Position numbers and translations under genes: made by a program | Part shown: positions 16,003 through 29,400 of the stretch, piece after piece | How the letters are laid out: every line of letters begins with the position of its first letter | How positions within the stretch are numbered: the stretch's first letter is position 1 | NCBI GenBank assembly: GCA_037389465.1 | Contig: JAZARR010000105.1 | Coordinates: 1,240,001-1,304,000 of the forward strand | Direction of reading: 5' to 3' | Origin: Baylisascaris procyonis | Taxonomy: Eukaryota > Nematoda > Chromadorea > Rhabditida > Ascarididae | Length of the DNA stretch: 64,000 nt | The notes under the pieces: generated by a model | The model's database searches: none | What the model saw: only the letters and a program-made list of their open reading frames with translations | Told to the model about the DNA's origin: nothing

Positions 16003-18994
16003 TGAGGAGGAAGTAAAACCTTTATTTTTAAGGTTTCGATTTTATTAACAATGCGTCATTCTAACTTGCTGAAGTATATCATTTTGCATAAGCGGACGGA
16101 ATATTAGAGAGGCCACCCACTGAGTGCATTTGATGATTATCTGTGCTCATTCACGAAAACGTTGCTCACTGCGATAGCTGTGCTTAGGTGCAAAACTTTT
16201 TTGAAATATTTTTTAAAGCATGAAACAATGTAGATTTTTTCATAGTAGTTGGAAGTTGAGAGTCTCTTCTGCTAGTATTTCAAAGGATCCAAGTATGTGA
16301 ACTGAACTAAAGAAGCTAATTTAAGAAAAAAAAAAAGGATTGTTTTTGGAATCTTGATACTTGAATTGAGCGTTTCTTATCTCTAGTCTATAAATGAAAG
16401 TATGCCACTTTTTTTTTTGTATTGTGGTAATATTAGCATTCGAATGAATGCGTAAATTTTCTCTGTTATTACAAATACTCAACTTAATTTGATCGGCTCA
16501 TACATTATGTAGCAATATCTAATAGTAACTCTTGAGAAATATTGAAAAATTAAGAAATATTTTTAATCAAAAGGAAACGCTAATGATAATGTTATATTGT
16601 AAAATTTATTGAAAGGATTGTATAAAATTTTACGCATAGGAATTCCACATATATACGCACATTTAAAAGGGCAATTTTGATGATCAAAAAGCTTTGTGGA
16701 AAGGCCAAAATGCAGTAACATTTGATACGCTTTTACCGCAAAGTGTCGGATTTTCTTCTATATTTTATTTAGATTTATAGAGCGCAATGTATCACATCGA
16801 AATGAGGTCATCATTCGATTCAGTAGTGAATTCTATATTGTGTTGAATAAGAAAATATCTTAATGAAATATTTAACAAATATATGCAAAAATTTTCAACC
16901 AATTTAAATATCGTTTAAATATAGAATTATATAAGATTGACAAGTAGTGATTTATATTTATATTTCGCTCATCTTATCGACAAATTACATAATTTATTAA
17001 CGATAATAAAATACGCAAAATATTGCCATCATATTCTGAATTAAATAAGCAATTCGAATAATTCTTGTTGAAATAAGTGATCTTCATTTTTCTTCAACCA
17101 TCGGAAATGATAGATAAATTGACGTACAATACAATTAACAAATTATTCCCCCACATCTCTTATCATTTAGAGTCTTTTTTTTCTTTGTGAAATCCATAGA
17201 AAAATTTAAAAAAAAAAAAAATAAAATCCATTAAATTTTATCATTCCATGCGGTGGAGTGCTTCCCAATTCGAAGCTACCGAGGAGAAATTTTGCAGAGC
17301 ATATTTGCAAAAGAGCAAAAAAGACCGAAATTTGACTTGAGGGGGGGGGGGTGGCGGTAAGACTAAATACAGATCGGACTTAGTGCGCAATTGTTTAACA
17401 TCTAAGCGTCAATTGCTTTTATCTTTTAAATTTTTGTATTTTTCTTATGATACAGTATTCTTCATTTAATATTCATATAGTTAAGCGTATCGTCACACCT
17501 TACCTCTCCCAATGTGCTCTTAATCCTTTGCAACACATCGCCCGGAAAGTAAACGACATCTCTTTCAAAGTTTAGTGCAACTGGTGCGCAACATCGTTGT
17601 CGGTGATTTCTGTAAATTGGTTATGGCGCCTTTAGCTTAGAGACCATCATGCTAGCATGGTGGGATCAGGACGTGCAGTAAGCGCATTAGAATGGCTTTA
17701 TATCACAGATGAGCACATGAGGTGAGATGCGTTCATATTGTGGATACGGTCAAGTGTGTAGGAAAACCATAAATTTTTGAGTGGTTCCATTCATCTTCTT
17801 CTTCCTCATTCTAAATAATATGGGTGGCAATACCCCATCACCTTCCTCCTGTTTCCATTTGTTTGCACGACCACCGTATAGGCACATACATCCTCAGAGC
17901 CGGTACGCATATGCAGTTTGAGCTGAACAGGACGCCACTTTTGCAAATACGCATCATCAGATCATCGTGCATCGAAAATTAAACAACAACTCCCAATGCT
18001 TGATAAATAGCGCATAGAAGTTAAAGACCAATTTGGGCAATGTTAATGAATAAAACTAAAAAGCACGTAGCCAGTTTATTTGGACAGCGCATTAAGCCCA
18101 ATGAATTGCGTGACTGCTTCACAACGAGATAGATGACCGTTTTCTGTACTGTGTTATGCGAAATATGCAAAACGACAGAAATATGTGAATTCATCTGAAA
18201 AAAAAGGGGATTGCAAATTAATAATAAAATCTATAGAAGAGCACATTCAACAAATCAACATCAAACATATCACAACACAATAGAAATTTGAGACGATATA
18301 ACTCTTTAAATGAAATATGTAAATGAATTGTCTCATACTTGTCGTTTCTTTTAGCGGCTCTTGCGATATAACTATTGGCTATCTTTGGTACTTTCACAGT
18401 TATTATCCGAATAGAAACTACATACTGTGTTGTTTATTTTCTATAGTAGCGTTTTCTTTTGCAAATGCTTTGATTTGTCGGCAATTGTTATTGCTGCATC
18501 GGTAGTATAACATATTCACCCCGTCAGATTTCTTTGTCTGAGACAGAAAATCAGCTCTCTTAGTTATTCCATTCCCATTCCTCTAAGAGTATGCAACTAC
18601 TTCGTAACTTACAAACCCGGGTAGAAGTTTTCCAACAAAAAAAAACTTGCACTTTCATGCGATTCATCGATTCCTCGTCGATGCTGTGTATAGCTGTGAG
18701 AGATATTCTACCATGTGAAGTGTAAATGCTGCCCAAGTGCTATGTGGTGCAATAGGTATGCGTGTTTGTGCACTTGGGCAAAGATATATATTAACGATTA
18801 CCCTAACGATCGTTTGTTAATGATCGCTGGGCGTTCTCGACCCTTCTGGCAATATTTTTTTATCGAAGGATGGTACGTGGAACGATGGTGACAACTGTAA
18901 TTTGCGTGGCGCATCAGCTCAAAGTAGTGAAATTGCTGAATGATGCACACAAACACATACATACACGCATACGTATATACATGCATACCTACAC

Positions 18995-19002
18995 AACACA
19001 CA

Positions 19003-19051
<49 letters not shown>

Positions 19052-19063
19052 ACACACACACAT
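18995..19063. repeat. (CA)n microsatellite
   Basis: A CA run with two TA interruptions. Long cysteine-valine frames on the minus strand across it (18798-19264) are produced by the repeat and are not genes. Confidence 0.97.
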
Positions 19064-20023
19064 GAAGTGAAGGAGACGTCGATCTGGGCGGAAACTGATA
19101 TTGGCATCCGTTGCGGTTGAGCACCGCAATAGACGATTGCTCCATAGCGTTAGTATGCGAAACGGGTTTTTTGATGTGCAAATAACTGCGTTCAGTGCCA
19201 TCCAACAGGTGGGACGCATTAGCAGAACGTGAAGCGTCAACCACTCATCGGGCGACATCCACAAGTCTACGTAAGATCAGTGAATCCCCAATTGATACAT
19301 TTCGCGCAATCGCGATAAACAGCATGCAAATATCACATCATTTTAGAATTAAAAAAAAAAGGATGAATTAGATAAAAAGATTACATTTTCTTCATCGAAC
19401 TTTGAAATTTTTCTAACATCTACGTTCCTTTTGATGGCTTATAGTCAACAATATAATAAGAATATTTTAGACTGTTTATCGGTGTTTTTCTTGTTACTGT
19501 AGCATATCGGTAAAGAGATAATATGCACTAGATAGTACAAAAGAAATTGGTCGAAAATCTCTGCGATCTGCTTACATTCGGTGGGAAAAACTTGTATCGT
19601 TGCAGTTGCTTCCGTTCTTTTTCCTTTATAAGTGAATATTTTTATTTCTTGCCGAAAGGATGTTTCCTTTTCTTCGAAGATGAAGGTCATCATTTTTGGG
19701 CGAGAAAAATATCGCTATACTGCGAAAGGAAAGTGAGCCACATTTTAAAATTTGAAAGTATTTTCCACGCAAAAACGCTCAGCGATATTTCAACTAATTT
19801 ATGCTAGAGATTATAGATTATATCAACAGAGGTTATAAATTTCGATAATTTTCTAATCGAAATAAATGAAGTGAATCATTGATATAGTTTCTGATGTCAT
19901 ATAAGAAATTTTCTCATTTATTTCAAATTTTTGTTGCGCTCATTTTTGGGTAATTGCTAAAGAATTGTTGGAAAAAAAAAATGACACGGCAATGTTTCAG
20001 TTTCATAGCATGAACATATAGAA

Positions 20024-20118
20024 CTGAACTGAAGTATGAGCTGAACCTGAGGTATGAGCTGAACCTGAAGTATGAGCTGAACCTGAAGTATAAGCTGAAC
20101 CTGAAGTACGAGCTGAAG
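20024..20118. repeat. 18-bp tandem repeat, about five copies
   Basis: The unit is CTGAACCTGAAGTATGAG. Four full copies lie at 20041-20112, with a 17-bp degenerate copy before and a partial one after. In one frame it reads LNLKYE repeats and stays open to a TAA near 20201, but a TGA lies immediately upstream and no start codon precedes it. Coding use is possible only as an internal exon. Confidence 0.9.
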
Positions 20119-20262
20119 AGAAATTATGTTGTGTGCGATCCTTTAGCTGAACGATTATCCGGTTTTAAAGAGATGAGGATAGCGTGGATATTAGTGCCAT
20201 AAGTGCGCAGTGCGTATAGGATACGCGATGATGATTGTAGAGGCATTACGAATGTATTTAAT

Positions 20263-20303
20263 GAAATATTTCAATTTCAAAAAAAAAAAAATTGAAATAT
20301 TTC
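20263..20303. repeat. Inverted repeat, 13-bp arms around an A-rich loop
   Basis: GAAATATTTCAAT at 20263-20275 pairs perfectly with ATTGAAATATTTC at 20291-20303 across a 15-nt A-rich loop. This looks like a hairpin-forming AT element. Confidence 0.75.
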
Positions 20304-21479
20304 AATTCCAAAAAAAAAATTTTCATATTTTATCGAGAGAGGTATCTTTTTTTTTCGAGCAGAACATCATTTCAGAATGGATTTGATGCTATTCTTGCTA
20401 CTTTTTTTTCTTCCTTCTAGGCTTGACTTTTGTTCTCTGTAAATATCATCTAAGTATCTGAGGCAAGGATAATTGCTCGTATTCGATTGGATATTCCATT
20501 GCTTTCGGCCATAGAGCTCTAAGTTTATGCCTTTAACTTTAGAATGGTAGAAGATGGACAAATATATGAGCAAATTTATGAGTTGGGAAACGCTTCAAGC
20601 TTTTTTATCATTATAAGAGTACGTTGTTTTTTTCTTGAAGGATGCCTTCAATCATCATATCGATAGTATGTCAATAAAGGATCTGTAATTGAGATTGGGC
20701 TAAATATTATTGATGGAATTGAGCGAATTCACCAAGAACAATCAACTGAGGTCTTTCAGCAATAAAACGTGTAATGCTGTGCAATGATGAACGCTATTCT
20801 CAGAAAAAAAAAAAATTCTTTTTTTTTTCAACCTTTACGATATTATTTTGTTCATTTAATTCGGCGTAATTTGCAACATTTTTATTCATATATTATATCC
20901 TTATCATTGGTGATATCCGTCTAAGAGGCGTTTGATATGGGATACATAGAATTAGCCATTCTGTTTAGATACAACAATATCTCGACAAATATACAAATAA
21001 CGCATAAAAGATTGCAAATATTTGTAGACCAAATTTCCGTTGCATAGATATCGCTCTTGTGATATCTGAAAATTGCCACCGAAAGACGATTCAGATAGGA
21101 TTTGAAAACTAGATGTCATCTCAAAGTTCGATGAGATAAGATCAAGAGTTTTCTAGGATTAATCAGCAAAAAAGAAGAGGATTTGCAGAGCGCTGCTAAT
21201 ACGAATAAGAGATGCATAAGCTTATGATCGGATTTGAGCCTTTCCAATTGGTTCGCTGAGCCATCCTTCGTTAGTCGTTACCTCCCAATCGATAATCAAA
21301 CTTTTTTCAAAATTTATGCATGCTGAATTATTCAAAAAAAAAAAACTTGCACGCGTATGAAGTTAGTACGTGCCTTAAGTTATTATTATTATTATTATTT
21401 TTTTTTTTGCCAGTTGCTGTCTTATAAAAAACACCATAACGGTATTGCATTATGCTGTCAATATTATGGACCGTTTTTG

Positions 21480-22454
21480 ATGAAATTCATTGCTAGAAGT
21501 AGCTCTCGAAAGGAATACCTCGAAAGGAATGCCCCGAAAAGGAAGATGTCTATCGATGCTATGCTCAGCGAAGTGGTCTCTAAAAACTCTATGCTAGAGG
21601 CTGTAGAATTTAGTACTTCTACCCAGCACTATATGTCGTTTTCTGCACTGTAATTTGTTTGTTCAATTCTATACAGTTGTATATGAGTTGTGCGCCCTCC
21701 CGATTTTGCTCCTCGGAGGGAATACCCATAGAAGTGAAATAGACATGTTCCTCACGATGGCTTTTCATCATATCGTGGAACGGTGCATAGGCCACCTTTT
21801 GGGGCAGGTAGTGAGTGAGGTGCCCGCATTCTTTCGCAAGGCGGTCGTCTATAAAACGTATCGTCTGTTCCTCTCCTTGGTGGTCGATGTTTTAGCCGAG
21901 AATCGGAGGATCTTCATCAAGAGGGTTTACGTGACCGCGTATATGCTCAAGTAAAAACAATTTCTGTTTAATGCCGAGAAATGTGAAACAGCACACCATC
22001 TCGTTGATCAACACCAGTAAGGTAAAGCCATCCCTGCGCTGTTCAGTTTATAAGGGCATAAAGTATGATCCTATGCCATTATCCACGACGGTCTCATCTG
22101 TGTTGCCAAATCCACAAAGTTGGCGCTACTTTGGTCTTGCGTATCATTAGTGATCTCGACATGTATAGTGGTGAAGGGCGCGGCAAGATCGTTGACGAAG
22201 ATGTTGCAGTGCTGAGCCAAAATAGCCGCGGGGGGTGCTCGCCAGGTAAGACCGGCTCCAAGAAGCGACGTTGACGCCCGATGCGACGATCGCTAATGTA
22301 AGGGGTAGGGGTGGGGATGCGCGAAGAGGGCGCAATACACAGGCACATAGATGGGCAGAGGACACCGCACCCATCGACGACGACGACAACGACGACGGGC
22401 ACAACTCCGCCCTCGCGCCTCGCATCTCGCAAGTGCGGTATTGCGCTTTCGCAA
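21480..22454 (+). other. GC-richer block upstream of the orphan membrane-protein gene
   Basis: Base composition shifts sharply from AT-rich flanks to near-balanced, and poly(T) tracts disappear. Several open frames follow one another (about 21480-21653, 21655-21954, 22065-22274, 22271-22504), in differing phases with stops between. None shows a recognisable domain. A run of GAC triplets lies at about 22377-22400. The block probably holds the promoter and 5' leader of the downstream gene, perhaps overlying a decayed older gene. Confidence 0.45.
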
Positions 22455-22582
22455 ATGGTAGCAATGCGGTTGGCGCTCTTCTCGCTCGTCGTATATTTGG
22501 GTAGCCGTGCTCAAGCCCAGGAACAACCCGTGTGCTCGGTGAATCAACTCTTCAACGGCAAAGTATGCACCTGTGCTCCCGG
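22455..22582 (+). CDS. Orphan membrane gene exon 1 (signal peptide)
   Basis: Encodes MVAMRLALFSLVVYLGSRAQ onward, ending CTCAP plus two bases of Gly43, with donor GG|GTATAT. The frame stays open upstream to 22311, but that extension is low-complexity (Thr run) and would bury the signal peptide, so I start at the ATG next to the hydrophobic core. Confidence 0.82.
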
Positions 22583-25500
22583 GTATATCCTATTTTCTTA
22601 TTTCGCACCTTCTTCTTCGAAATATTGCCCCAATAGCAGTCGTCACCTACTGCTCTTCTTCCGCTGTTTATATAAATGCTCATGTTCGACTACTGCGAAC
22701 GGAATACACGTCATTTTTTTCAAAATATTTCTTATTGTGCACATTTTCGATGTTTGCGTTATGCGGGGATACGTTGCGGAAGCTGTCTTTATCTACATAT
22801 TTAAACATACGTCAATGTTTTCATGTCTTTTTCGTAATCCCAACTCGTTGATCAGAAAATCTGTTACGATGAAAAAAAAAATTAAACCTTGAGGGGAGGG
22901 GATGAGTCAATCTTTCAGCTTCTAAATCGGTTTTCATTCAATAGTTTTCAAAAATTTCATGGAGGTGATCTCGCTTGAAAGACTATGCGATATACATCGC
23001 ATAAAATTTCACTAATGCTCCACTGAATATGTAAATTTCTGAATTATTCAATCTTAATCTCCACAAGCAAATCTTCGGCCAACGTTTTACAGTACTTGGC
23101 CGAAATGCCAGTGCTTTCATCATTATCGCGTACGCAAAAATAAGCATAATTTAATCAATTTGTTGTTTTATTTTCGATCATTTATGCAACCGGTTGGTTC
23201 GTGAAAAATAAGACTGAGCGATTGCTATTTGAGGAGGAAAACTGTAGAAAATAAGCATATATTGCATCGTTGAATATTTCTTCACTTGCAATATTTCAGT
23301 AGCAGTGAAATTTGTCATACTACGTGAAAGATGTTTTTTTTTTTAACCTTTGAACATCGATCGAAAAATTGAATGAGTCGATTGTGTTGATTTCACGTTG
23401 TCAATTGCGTTTCGGTTGCGAAAATTTCAAGCTATCCTTAGAGATATTTGTCTTGAACAGTATTGTCGATTCACTCGTTTCTCATATGTTCTCCTCACAA
23501 TCGTCATATTGCTTTCAATTGAACCTCATCTTCCTCACCTCAAGTTCGCGAACTTCGCTCGCTATTTTCGTTCTGATTTTTAAGGATGAGCACTCTTCGT
23601 TCATATTATATATCAATTGCTAATTTTAATAGTTACGCAATAAGAATCGTTTGTTACTCATTGTTACCATCATTGCTGTGCATTTATATTTCACTGCAAA
23701 TTTCTTTCACTCAGATCACACTTTGTTCAATGAATCTTTTTATGTATGCGCCCCAATTTAATGACTCAATCTTTAATTCCGCTTGTTTATATAATTAGCA
23801 TCTATAAGTTTAGCTTTATGCAAATATGACTTGTTTCTTTTTTTTTCTTTTCTAATAGGTCGTAAAAATTAGTGCTCTCTGTTTTATTTGTAAAATTTTT
23901 ATCTTCTCTTAAAGCAGTTTTTTTTTTCGTGTAAATTACGATGCAATCAGTTGGTTTCTAATTCGATTTCGCTGAGTTATTTTCGTAAATTACTGTATAT
24001 CCTTGGCTTGAATTATCCCTTTGCTGAGCAAAGGTAGGTGTCAAGTAGTTGCCAGATTAGCTACTAATGTGTCCGATATTGAGGTGAATTTACTGAATCA
24101 TGCATGAGTCACACTTTCTCATATTATAACGTGACCATAATTTTATTGTGTTTATATCACAGGTAGTGGTTATACGTTTATCTTGGCTACTTATATACGC
24201 ATTTGCCTTACCATATCCACACTTTTATCAAATCCAGCACATCAATAAATCCATCCGATGATTCAATGGAAATTTGATTCGCCGTTTAACTGATCCGCTT
24301 ATATACTTTACTTGATTCGCTTATGCATTAAATTACGCTGAATGGTATATCTTTGAATGAGAGCTTTAAATAAATAAGAAATTGTTCGCATACCGTCATG
24401 AGGGCACTATTCTCTTCCTCTTCACTTCAAAATTGCATTTTTTCTTTTCACTGACAACGTCGATGCACAAATTTTGTTAGTAATGGCCAACTGCTTTTCT
24501 ATATGCCGTTTCTTTATCCATCTATCGTTTAAATTTTGAGGAGAGAAGTTTAATTTCCCCACTATGAAACCAAGGGGGGGAGGGAGAGGGAGAGGGGAGG
24601 GGAGAGAAGGAGAAGAGGGGTTCTATTGAGTGGGACCCATTTCGAGGTTATCTGAGTATTTGTTGTATTTTTACCACTTCGAAGGGATTTGTTTGGAATT
24701 TTTTAATTTTTTTTTTCTAAGAGAATTGGCTAATTCATTTCAACAATATTTCTTCGACGAAATGAATCAAGTGCAATTTTCATGCGAATATTTTCCACAA
24801 TGCTTTCGACCGTTCGAATATATTCCATCTCGATATTTGAATTTGGCATTGAACCAATTTCAACTCTTTTTCTCGTAGTTTACGAAATAAGAGGAGAGGG
24901 GAGGGAGAGGGAGAGAGGGAGTACGACCGTTAAGTTTCGAGGTTTAAAGATTGAAATTTTCTCTTGCCTCGTTCAATGCGCAAAATTCACAAACAGGAGT
25001 CGAAAGTGATTATTCGTCGCAACAATAAAGGTTACCGTTACATGCATCGATCGATTGTGAGCGCATTGACTGGAATATACATGAAACATAGACAACATCC
25101 CTGTCCTACACGTTGCATTAGTTGAGTAGGTTAGAATTGAAGAGGGGGTTGTTAATGAATTTTCTGTTTTTTTGGGGGGGGGGGGTGTGGGAAGTGATAC
25201 GCACTGAGACGATGAAAATTTTCACCGAATAGGGCAAAAATTTTTTACTAATCAAATAAAAATGCCATGAATTAAAAAAAAAAATTTTTTTTTTAAAGAA
25301 AAATCATCTTAGAATGCAAAAAATTTTCGTTGCATTAGGCGCAATTTTCGTCAGTGAAAATCACACTTAGTACAACACTTGAATTTCATTTCCATTGCAT
25401 CGGAAATGTTTTTTTTTTCGCCTGGAATGTTCTAATTTCGGATCCCGATTATGAATTTCACGCGTCACCTTAATGCTGCACAAAAATAGCAACTCACGAA

Positions 25501-26361
25501 CTAGTGGTCGAATTTAGTTTTCCATCACGTTTTGATCAGAATCCTAGAATGAGTGGTGAAAGTGGCCTTATATTTACGCTTAAAGTAAATGAAAAACCTG
25601 ATTACTGAGATGGGAGGGGGGTGGGGGGAGAGGAGGATGTTTGGAGAGGGGGAGGGGTTGTTTGGTGCTTACGAGAGAGTTTATTGATTATAATCAACGA
25701 TACAGTGAGTTGACGCATTCCACATCATGTTCTCTAATCTTTTTTTACCGCTTCCCGTTTTTGGTTTGCTCAGCGATGCGCATTGACGATCATATAGCGT
25801 TGGCACATTTGGTATACGAAACACGGCATTAAATGCACAAAGCGCACTCATTGCTGTTTTGTGTTTTCTGACGTCCGCAGTGAATGGATGAATTTTGGAG
25901 GGTCATTTCACTGTTCTCTTTTTCTTTTTCTTTTTTTTTTTTTGTATTTAGCCATCAAAATTCAACGATAATTATATACAATATTGATGAGCATGTTGAC
26001 GTTGTGCGTTATACGTCAAAAAACGATAGCTACATTAAATGATAGATGAAACTAAACAGGAAGTATTCATATATAACGATCATTGCTTTTGAAAACACAC
26101 AAATACATACATACACTCACATACAAGCACACACACATACACACCAGTGAGTTTACATCACTGCGGTCGTATATGATAATACAGTAGAAAATATTGCGCA
26201 GTGATTCGTTATACTCAATAAACAATGTTATATAGCATATGTTTATATATAATTTTCATAGTTGCATGTGTTTTGCAAAAATATATATATATATATTTTT
26301 GCATTACTTTTGCGGTATTACATTTGTCTTTTTAGCATTAGTAGCATAATTTAGCATAACG

Positions 26362-26404
<43 letters not shown>

Positions 26405-29400
26405 TTTTATTATTAACATTTTCAAGGTGTTTATTTAATATTTGAAAGGGAAATTGAAGAGCGCAACGCCTCATAATGATGAAAGCGATCGTTCACATCA
26501 ATATGGTATTAATATTTGAAAATGATTTTTACGATGCGATTAGTTATCGCATTTATAGATCAACGATAAATATATCGCGATTTAACGATAGAGACGAATT
26601 TTTTTTTTTCACAAATTTTACATTGCAAGGAATATTTCATCAAGAATGGATTTTCGATTATCGATTTGAATTATTCACTGATCAAAGTTGATCGATCAAA
26701 AATTGCAATCATCAATAAAAACAATACGAGATCAAACTTAGGCTAAAGGAAAATATGGCCTCGCATGCGAAATAAAATGCATCTTTCACTGCATTGAGTG
26801 ATGCCGTCGATGGAGGGGGGCAGATTTTATCAAGACCAACCAACCATTGAACGCGTTATGCCCTACTCATTTCTTCGGCTTTCTGACACTAATACTATAA
26901 GCTCAAGGCGATCACATCGCAATTGACCTTTCTTGCACATAACGCGTCTCGCAATAACCAAATTCTCTCAGATTTTATACTACTATAGCGCACGACATCA
27001 AATCGTCTAACTCAATGCACGATTTGTTGTGGCTGATTGTTGGTTGGCGTTATTTGCGCAGATTTTGTATGTATAACGTTTCTTAAATTGAAGGTAATCC
27101 GATTTGGGTTGAATTTTAGAGCGTAGCTTTTCAATGGGATGATATAGGATCAACCATAAGTGATACCGGCTCCAACCTGGTTTGGTAGTGCTCACGGCTC
27201 CTATATTTTGATGGAATATATGATCATTCACAGTTCCTTTTAGTTAGGAAAGGAATGATGCAAGACGATTAATATGCATAATCTAGGCAATACCACAAAG
27301 CGCTTTCAGCCGTTATAGAGTCACCTATTGTAAACAATTTTTGTTTTATCGAGAATGAGCGCATTTAACGGAGAGGTATTTTAAAAATTCACAGTTAAAA
27401 AAAACAACAACAACAATTAAGTTCTCTAATTTATTTAAATGCACTTGACATTCTAATAGTTAATGATATTCTTTGACTTATATCTTTGAAAGTGAAAAAT
27501 TTTTTTCTCTGCTTCATATCCCATATTTCCGATTAGTGATTATTATGTATTCTGAGAGCCTTCTGTCGACTGTCTTACTTAATTGACTTTTACATTTATT
27601 TTTTTTTTAACAAATAATTATGTATTACTAACCACTAAGATGTTATATTACTAACCAATTTTAAGTAAAAGTTGTTACCACTATATTGTATTGGCACCCT
27701 CAAAAACTTATATATTTATAGATAAGTAGTTACTAAACCAACAAAGCATAGATTATGAAAATTAATGTATACATTGCAATAAAGGAAATGCACTCAAAAT
27801 TTCGTCATTTCTATTGTTCTTTAAGGGAGAGCAATTTACATTTAAAATTTCCAACTTATGCATACATGAATGACTACCTCCATTTTTTATTTTATTTTAT
27901 TTATTTATTTATTTTTGTTGAAAGAGTGACGGATAGTTAATCACTCATGGTCTTTTCCTCTCTTTCCCTCTCTATTTGTTTACATGAAGAAACCGTTTTG
28001 AATCTTTTCAAAGAAAGAAAAAAGACCCCAAAAATTCAAAAAATCAAAATCTGGTTCAGTTTGATTACCAACTAGAGTGAGCTATCAGCCGGCTGGCTAT
28101 TCAGTGACAGTCATATATATATTTTCGTATTATTGCAGATATTTTTCTTCGGCCGATAAAGAGTCGAGGGCGCGTTGTGAGGACGAATGCGAAGAAGTTT
28201 ACTATTCATTCTTCACTTATGGGGCGTGTGTCGATGATATATTCGGCCGTCTCAACAGGGATTCACAACCCGAATGCAATATGCGGTTTGTATTTTTAAA
28301 ACAAACTTTTTTTTTTCATAAGCCTATATTTGCATTTTATTTAATATAATGTGATTTTATTCTATCATTTTTATTTGCTCACACAAAATTTAAGATGAAC
28401 TCTTAATGCAGTTAAAAAAAAAAAAAATCCCATTAACATGACTATGCATTTATCGATGCCTCTAAAATATGAGCTTATAAATAAAATCGAATCACATTTA
28501 CTAATGGGGAAGTTAGCTGATTTTCTTAATCAACGATAATCACTTATAGAAGGGAATTTTAGCACTCGTTAATTTGCATTAGATATATCAACGTTAAGCT
28601 CAATTTCTAGAAATTTTTTTCATATTCGCTTCTAAAATTTATGAAAATATGCAGCATGAATCATCTTTTATTGACGATTAAAGAGACCACTAAATGATTT
28701 TTATAGAGGTCTCATGCTCGAACATAATTTTGTGAAAAATTTGCATAACTAATTAAAGCTTCCGTTGTATAGCATCATTGTAGTGTTGAAAAATTTAGCG
28801 CCATAGAAATGTTTGATTTGCATTTGCGTTAGGCTCAACTAAAGAAACATGGATAGTTCGAGTGCTGAGGAGTGCGTTCCTATCAGCTATTAAACGAAGA
28901 GATGGTGTTGTTCATTATGAAAAGTGTTTTTTTTTTTTAATCCTTAATTAAATTTTGCAATGAGATTTTTTTTTTACTATTGAATAATATAACCGTTGAA
29001 ATTATAACAATACAGCGTAGTTTATTCGTTAAGTAAGGAAAATCTTTTTTTTTTTTTTTTTGAAATTAAAATTTAATTATTTTAAAATATCTTTTTTTTT
29101 TTGCAATAATCTGTTTTGAATTTATCTTCAATTTGTTGAGATTCTTCCTCGTGGGAAAACTTTATTCATTCGATGATATTTTATCGCTTATTTATTATTT
29201 GCTAATAGGTTAATTATGAGAGAGTTGCTTTGCATAGAAATTCAAATCGATTTATATTTATTATATTGGGGAAAAAAAAATTTATAACTTTGTTCCGTTT
29301 TTAGTTAAATTTTTATCGTTCGCCATTTGTAAAAATTCCACTTTCACTCTATATTTGTTTTTCAAAAATACCGATTGATCCGATTGAATATCAATGCTAT

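Larger units (their letters stand above)
9700..21479. other. Long AT-rich region, mostly non-coding
   Basis: Apart from the listed repeats, the minus-strand candidate exon at 12118-12205 and the open frame at 15250-15573, I see no gene. The sequence is dominated by A/T tracts. C-rich pyrimidine runs occur near 13885-13920 and a G11 run at 17341-17351. A GC-richer patch at 10670-10800 contains TATATAAG near 10752 but no linked coding start. Confidence 0.45.
22583..28138 (+). other. Intron 1 of the orphan membrane gene
   Basis: 5.56-kb GT-AG intron, AT-rich. It holds G-rich runs at 24573-24620, 24890-24920, 25174-25185 and 25613-25660, a 30-bp perfect palindrome at 26274-26303 and (TA)n at 26363-26401. 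No internal gene was seen. Confidence 0.8.

Noticed and set aside
17630..17690. tRNA-like string (TAGCTTAGAGACCATC)
   Set aside because: No acceptor stem pairing and no matching B box.
18798..19264. Long minus-strand open frames up to 148 codons
   Set aside because: They run through a (CA)n microsatellite, giving cysteine-valine strings, and have no domain or splice support.
22129..22274. Faint resemblance to a histone H2A C-terminal coding end (GKTGSKK-like)
   Set aside because: The frame before it does not align with a histone fold and the match is too short; likely chance.
22311..22454. In-frame N-terminal extension of the orphan membrane protein
   Set aside because: It is low-complexity and would place the signal peptide internally; the ATG at 22455 or 22464 is a better start.
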